Assembly (NCBI GenBank): GCA_946478865.1
Contig: CAMLDO010000020.1
Span: 1 to 39,898 of the forward strand
Direction of reading: 5' to 3'
DNA from: an uncultured Methylobacillus sp.
GTDB taxonomy: Bacteria; Pseudomonadota; Gammaproteobacteria; Burkholderiales; Methylophilaceae
Length of the DNA: 39,898 bases
Shown here: piece by piece, positions 36,034 through 39,898 of the stretch
How positions within the stretch are numbered: position 1 is the first letter of the stretch
How the letters are laid out: each line of letters opens with the position of its first letter
The notes under the pieces: model-generated
The model's input: the letters and a program-made list of their open reading frames with translations, nothing else
Told to the model about the DNA's origin: nothing
Databases searched by the model: none
Program-made: the position numbers and the translations under genes

Positions 36034-36327
36034 TTATTGTGAGTCAGGCCTTCGGTCGCTGTGTCCCAATGCCCTTTCGGGCGCCACCTTGTCGCGAATC
36101 AGCTGTTTCAGCTCCTTGGATTCCGGGAATCGTCCGGCCGCCTTGCGCGAAAACAGCACTTCGCCGTCGAGACGTACTTCGAAGATACCGCCCGTTCCCG
36201 GACGCAGGCACACGCCACCTAATTCGGACTCAAACGTAGTCAGCAACTCCTGCGCCATCCAGGCTGCGCGCAACAGCCATCGGCACTGGGTGCAATATTC
36301 GATTTCAACCGTGCTTTTGTTCATCAT
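36034..36327 (-). CDS. SelT/SelW/SelH family (Rdx-type) selenoprotein homologue, cysteine form
   Basis: Thioredoxin-like protein of 97 residues with the Rdx CxxC motif (C12-T-Q-C15) after the first strand, as in bacterial SelW homologues. The position occupied by selenocysteine in some relatives is cysteine here. GVCLRPGTGGIFEVRLDG is the second recognisable block. Its redox partner is unknown. ATGs 36327 and 36324 are both possible. It lies on the same strand upstream of the TonB receptor, but the Fur-box region between them suggests separate transcription. Confidence 0.85.
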   Translation of the reverse strand: MMNKSTVEIEYCTQCRWLLRAAWMAQELLTTFESELGGVCLRPGTGGIFEVRLDGEVLFSRKAAGRFPESKELKQLIRDKVAPERALGHSDRRPDSQ

Positions 36328-36456
36328 CAAACCTCTTGAAATACAAAATTTCATCATAATCTTTCACTTTGCATGCCCGCTGCAAATAGCGGAAAATGAA
36401 CCCCGCAGTAAAAAGCTGTCTTATAGAGTCATCCTCATCCAAGGAACCCTCACCCC

Positions 36457-37875
36457 ATGCGAGCCAAATTAGAAAAATTGAGCCTGGTCGGCCTAGGAAC
36501 CGTACTGGGCGCCATGCTGTTCCTTAGCGTTTCGGCGATTGCCGACAAGGAAGCCTCCTCGCAGCCGCAGCTGCCGCTGGAAGACCTGCGCGCCTTTGCC
36601 GAAGTGTTCGGCAAGATCAAGAGCGACTATGTCGAGCCCGTCGAAGACAAGAAGCTGATCTCGGAAGCCATCAACGGCATGCTCTCGGGCCTCGACCCGC
36701 ACTCGGCTTATCTCGACGCCGATGCATTCAAGGACCTGCAAGCCGGCACGCAAGGCGAGTTCGGCGGCTTGGGTATCGAGGTCGGCATGGAAGATGGCTT
36801 CGTGAAAGTGGTTTCTCCTATCGAGGACACACCCGCCTACAAGGCCGGGCTGAAGGCAGGCGATCTGATCATCAAGCTGGACGAAACGCCGGTAAAGGGC
36901 ATGACGCTCAACGACGCAGTGAAGCGCATGCGCGGCAAACCCGACACCCAGATCACGCTGACCGTGCTGCGCAAGACCGAATCCAAGCCGCTGGTGATCA
37001 CGCTTACCCGTGCGATCATCAAGACTCAGAGCGTGAAGTCCAAGCTGGCTGAGCCAGGCTATGGCTATGTCCGCATCACACAATTCCAGGAACATACCGG
37101 TGCCGATCTCGCCAAGGCCCTCAATAATCTGCACACCGAGAACAAAGGCGACCTCAAGGGCCTGATCCTCGACCTGCGCAACAATCCGGGCGGCCTGCTC
37201 AACGCCGCGGTCGGGGTTTCTGCCGCCTTCCTGCCCAAGGACGAGCTGGTGGTGTACACCGAAGGCCGCATCGAGGACGCCAAGATGCGCCTGACCGCCA
37301 ATCCGGAAAACTATGTGCGCGGCGGACCGAAAGACGACTACAACCGCGACCTGCCGGCTGAAGTGAAATCCGTCCCCATGGTCGTACTCATCAACGGCGG
37401 CTCGGCCTCTGCATCCGAAATCGTTTCCGGCGCATTGCAGGATCACAAGCGCGCCGTGGTGATGGGTACGCAAAGTTTCGGCAAGGGCTCCGTACAGACC
37501 ATCCTGCCGATGAACAATGGCACTGCGATCAAGCTGACCACAGCGCGCTACTTTACGCCCAAGGGCCGTTCGATCCAGGCAACCGGCATCGTGCCGGACA
37601 TTCAGGTGGAAGAAGCCACGCTGAACGTCGCCGAACAGGCGCTCAGCATCCGCGAGGCCGACCTCAGCCGCCACCTGCTCAATCCGAACGAGAAGGATCC
37701 GGTCGAGTTGAAGCCAAGCAAGGTGATCACGCCGGAATCTACGCCGACGCCTGCCCAGGACAAGGGCAAGACCGACGACAAGGTGGCACCGATGGAGCCA
37801 GGTTCCAAGAGCGACTTCCAGTTCAACCAGGCGCTCAGCCTGCTCAAGGGCCTGCAGATCCTGCAGAACAAGTAA
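36457..37875 (+). CDS. ctpA: C-terminal processing peptidase, S41 family (CtpA)
   Basis: Serine protease exported to the periplasm, where it trims or degrades envelope proteins. It has 472 residues: a signal anchor (about 8-28), an N-terminal helical domain, a PDZ domain (about 105-190; GGLGIEVGMEDGFVKVVSP to KAGLKAGDLIIKLD), and a protease core with the catalytic Ser in NGGSASASEIVSGAL and Lys in QSFGKGSVQ. The C-terminal tail is Lys-, Pro- and Thr-rich. AAGGAAC precedes the ATG. Confidence 0.96.
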   Translation: MRAKLEKLSLVGLGTVLGAMLFLSVSAIADKEASSQPQLPLEDLRAFAEVFGKIKSDYVEPVEDKKLISEAINGMLSGLDPHSAYLDADAFKDLQAGTQGEFGGLGIEVGMEDGFVKVVSPIEDTPAYKAGLKAGDLIIKLDETPVKGMTLNDAVKRMRGKPDTQITLTVLRKTESKPLVITLTRAIIKTQSVKSKLAEPGYGYVRITQFQEHTGADLAKALNNLHTENKGDLKGLILDLRNNPGGLLNAAVGVSAAFLPKDELVVYTEGRIEDAKMRLTANPENYVRGGPKDDYNRDLPAEVKSVPMVVLINGGSASASEIVSGALQDHKRAVVMGTQSFGKGSVQTILPMNNGTAIKLTTARYFTPKGRSIQATGIVPDIQVEEATLNVAEQALSIREADLSRHLLNPNEKDPVELKPSKVITPESTPTPAQDKGKTDDKVAPMEPGSKSDFQFNQALSLLKGLQILQNK

Positions 37876-37895
37876 GCAAACCGGAGTAACATTCG

Positions 37896-37917
37896 TGGGC
37901 GGCCATCGTGCCGCCCA
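37896..37917 (+). terminator. Hairpin after ctpA
   Basis: 8-bp stem TGGGCGGC / GCCGCCCA with a 6-nt loop, 21 nt after the ctpA stop and 9 nt before the next ATG. The T-run is poor, so read-through into the iron-sulfur gene is likely. Confidence 0.5.
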
Positions 37918-37926
37918 TATTCATTT

Positions 37927-39129
37927 ATGAACGCCGAACTCGCTGCATCATCCCATTCGTCACTAGCCCAGGAGGCCGACCGCTGCGTCGCCTGCGGCCT
38001 GTGTCTGCCCTACTGCCCGACCTATCGCAAGACGCAATCGGAAGCGGATTCGCCACGCGGGCGCATTCAGCTCATCAAGGCCGTCTCCGAGGGCAAACTG
38101 CAGGCTAGCCCTCGCTTTGCACAGCATATCGACCTCTGCCTGTCATGCCGTGCATGCGAGAGCGCTTGCCCGAACGGGGTACGCTACGGCGCGCTCGCCG
38201 ATAGCGCACGCGCCATGATCGCGAGCAAGCCCGACTGGAAACGGCGCACGCTCAACTGGATGCTTGAACGCCGTACCGCCACCGCAATTGCCGGGCGTAT
38301 CGCCCGTTTCGGACAAGTCAGCGGCCTGCGTCGCGCCGCCACCGCCTTGTTGCCAGCGCTCAAACCCTCGGCTGAGCTTTTGCCGGAAGTACCGGCGCAG
38401 GAAACATGGCGCCCCTGCTATCCGGCTAATAATGCCAAGGGCGAAGTGGCGCTGTTCCTGGGCTGCGTGACTTCCGTGGCCGACACCGACACGCTAAGCG
38501 CGGCAATCCATGTGCTCAATCATCTCGGTTACACCGTGCGCGTGCCGCAGGATCAAGGCTGCTGCGGAGGTATTGCACGACAATTCGGCGATGCCGAAGC
38601 TTCGGCCCGCCTGCTGGAGAAGAACCAGCAGGCCTTCGACGAGCATGCCGAATTGCCCGTGATTTCAGTCGCCAGCGGCTGCGGCAGCGGCCTGCGCGAC
38701 TACATGGGCAAGCGCGTGACGGATATTTCCGCTTTCCTCGCCGGTGCCGAATGGGGTGATGTGGTGCCCGAAGTCTATACGGGCGTGATTCATGTGCACG
38801 ACTCATGCACGCTCAAGAACGCGATGCGCCAGCATAGCGAGGTCTACACGCTGCTCAAGCGCATCCCGCAGGCGGATGTACGCCCGCTGCCCGGCAACGG
38901 CCAGTGCTGCGGCGGCGCCGGCACCTACATGCTGTCGCAACCCGACATGGCACGTACCCTGCGCGATGATAAAATCAGCGCCTGTGCCGAATCCGACACG
39001 CGCCTGCTGGCAACCTCCAACATCGGCTGCGCGCTGCACATCGCCACCGGCCTGCGTGAAGCCGGGATGGCTATCGAGATCGTGCATCCCGTCGTCATTC
39101 TGGCAAAGCAACTGGGATGGAAACCATGA
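37927..39129 (+). CDS. GlcF-like iron-sulfur oxidoreductase subunit
   Basis: Iron-sulfur protein of 400 residues resembling GlcF, the [4Fe-4S] subunit of glycolate oxidase, and related CCG-domain proteins. The first ferredoxin motif spans C20-C30 ([11 protein letters not shown]) and the second C71-C81 ([11 protein letters not shown]). Two CCG cysteine-rich domains follow (DQGCCGG and GQCCGGAG). GlcF normally pairs with the FAD subunits GlcD and GlcE, neither of which is nearby, so the substrate is unknown. No Shine-Dalgarno precedes ATG 37927. Its stop overlaps the coq7 start, linking it to ubiquinone metabolism. Confidence 0.86.
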   Translation: MNAELAASSHSSLAQEADRCVACGLCLPYCPTYRKTQSEADSPRGRIQLIKAVSEGKLQASPRFAQHIDLCLSCRACESACPNGVRYGALADSARAMIASKPDWKRRTLNWMLERRTATAIAGRIARFGQVSGLRRAATALLPALKPSAELLPEVPAQETWRPCYPANNAKGEVALFLGCVTSVADTDTLSAAIHVLNHLGYTVRVPQDQGCCGGIARQFGDAEASARLLEKNQQAFDEHAELPVISVASGCGSGLRDYMGKRVTDISAFLAGAEWGDVVPEVYTGVIHVHDSCTLKNAMRQHSEVYTLLKRIPQADVRPLPGNGQCCGGAGTYMLSQPDMARTLRDDKISACAESDTRLLATSNIGCALHIATGLREAGMAIEIVHPVVILAKQLGWKP

Positions 39130-39752
39130 ACCTTATTGACCGCGTCATCACCGAATTCGACCAGGGCCTGCGGACCGTGCTGGCTGAAGCACAAACCGTG
39201 CGCCCCTTCCCCGACCAAAGCAAGGCGGAAGGTGAAATGAACGCCGAGGAAAAACGCCACGCGGCGGCGCTCATGCGCATCAACCACACCGGAGAAGTCT
39301 GCGCGCAGGCACTTTACAATGGCCAGGCCCTCACCGCGCGCAACCCGGCGACGGAAGAAGCGCTAAGACAAGCTTCGCAGGAAGAAACCGAACACCTTGC
39401 CTGGTGCGAAAAGCGCATCAAGGAACTCGGCAGCCACAAGAGCTTTCTGAATCCCGCGTTCTACGCCGGCTCGTTCGCTTTGGGCGCCGTTGCCGGAGCA
39501 CTCGGCGACAAATGGAATCTCGGCTTCCTCGCCGAAACGGAAAAACAGGTCGGCAAGCATATCGAAGGCCATCTCAAGCGCCTGCCCGAGCAGGACGAGA
39601 AAAGCCGAGCCGTGCTGGAACAGATGGCCATCGACGAGGCCAAGCATGCGGATACCGCGCTCCAGCACGGTGGCGCGCCGCTGCCATTTCCGATCAGGCT
39701 CGCGATGAAGCTTTCCTCGAAGATCATGACCAAAACCACCTACTGGATTTAA
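39126..39752 (+). CDS. coq7: 2-polyprenyl-3-methyl-6-methoxy-1,4-benzoquinone monooxygenase (Coq7)
   Basis: Diiron hydroxylase of the late ubiquinone pathway, adding the last hydroxyl group. It has 208 residues. Iron ligands are visible as E57 (HTGE), E87-x2-H90 (EETEH), a Glu near 139-147 and E171-x2-H174 (DEAKH). ATG 39126 overlaps the preceding stop (ATGA), with GGGATGG upstream as a probable ribosome site. Homologues exist in many betaproteobacteria, where Coq7 replaces UbiF. Confidence 0.95.
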   Translation: MNLIDRVITEFDQGLRTVLAEAQTVRPFPDQSKAEGEMNAEEKRHAAALMRINHTGEVCAQALYNGQALTARNPATEEALRQASQEETEHLAWCEKRIKELGSHKSFLNPAFYAGSFALGAVAGALGDKWNLGFLAETEKQVGKHIEGHLKRLPEQDEKSRAVLEQMAIDEAKHADTALQHGGAPLPFPIRLAMKLSSKIMTKTTYWI

Positions 39753-39759
39753 ATTAGAT

Positions 39760-39898
39760 ATGACGCAATTCAAAGCAAATCTCGATACCTTTCCCCAAAT
39801 CGACGGCATCGCCCGCCTGGAATTGCTGGACAGCAACGGCAATATCGCCGGCATGATCGAAAACAAGGCCGGCAGCCAAGGCTCGCTGCGCCTGTATC
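39760..39898 (+). CDS. DUF2322-like protein, 5' fragment cut by the window edge
   Basis: Only the first 46 codons are present (MTQFKANLDTFPQIDGIARL onward, then LLDSNGNIAGMIENKAGSQG). From memory this resembles the N-terminus of DUF2322, a small betaproteobacterial family of unknown function; I cannot confirm it. It starts 7 nt after coq7 and is probably co-transcribed. Confidence 0.5.
   Translation, partial: MTQFKANLDTFPQIDGIARLELLDSNGNIAGMIENKAGSQGSLRLY

Overview
The window reads as ordinary chromosome of a betaproteobacterium. Evidence: the gene neighbourhoods rlmE-ftsH-folP-glmM, carA-carB-greA, and dapB-bamE divergent from fur; an E. coli-type DgkA; coq7; and fairly high GC. A Nitrosomonadales-like (Gallionella/Sulfuricella-type) lineage is my best guess, but the species cannot be fixed from sequence reading alone. 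Almost every base is coding. I saw no rRNA, tRNA, CRISPR array, insertion sequence or prophage.

Layout. Bases 1-5629 carry phosphate uptake: pstS, pstC, pstA and pstB (high affinity), then a DUF47 protein with a PiT permease (low affinity). Bases 5726-15792 form an accessory stretch: an EAL-CBS-GGDEF c-di-GMP protein, a GT4 glycosyltransferase, phosphoketolase and acetate kinase, a BFD-like ferredoxin, diacylglycerol kinase, a secreted zinc-dependent phospholipase C homologue, a PAP2 phosphatase and a second GT4 glycosyltransferase. Bases 15838-28982 are housekeeping: glmM, folP, ftsH, rlmE, yhbY, a DUF4149 protein, greA, carB, carA, dapB, bamE and fur. Bases 29014-33556 hold a second PAP2/DgkA pair, a helical protein with ubiB, an NlpC/P60 hydrolase and a bacterioferritin-like protein. 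Bases 33780-39898 hold a Fur-box TonB siderophore receptor, a SelW-like protein, a C-terminal processing protease, a GlcF-like iron-sulfur protein, coq7 and the start of a DUF2322-like gene.

The most interesting signal is in the accessory stretch. Three promoters there carry Pho-box-like direct repeats (7-4-7 heptads), each with a candidate -10 hexamer exactly 10 bp downstream: the c-di-GMP gene (5663-5680), the first glycosyltransferase (minus strand, 8785-8768) and the phospholipase C homologue (four heptads, 13150-13189). With DgkA, PAP2 and two glycosyltransferases resembling diacylglycerol glucosyltransferase and SQD2/MgtA-like enzymes, this suggests a phosphate-starvation programme. Phospholipids would be cleaved to diacylglycerol, the diacylglycerol glycosylated to phosphate-free glycolipid, and headgroup phosphate recovered through Pst or PiT. 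Known bacterial remodelling uses the PlcP-Agt pair; here a different phospholipase family would do that job. This is inference from motifs and context, not a demonstrated pathway.

Smaller points: hairpins in the carAB leader and between carA and carB; a folP start codon lying directly after the ftsH terminator; a long low-complexity tail on BamE; an 18-bp divergent rlmE/yhbY promoter region; and a glycosyltransferase start codon sitting in the loop of a perfect hairpin.
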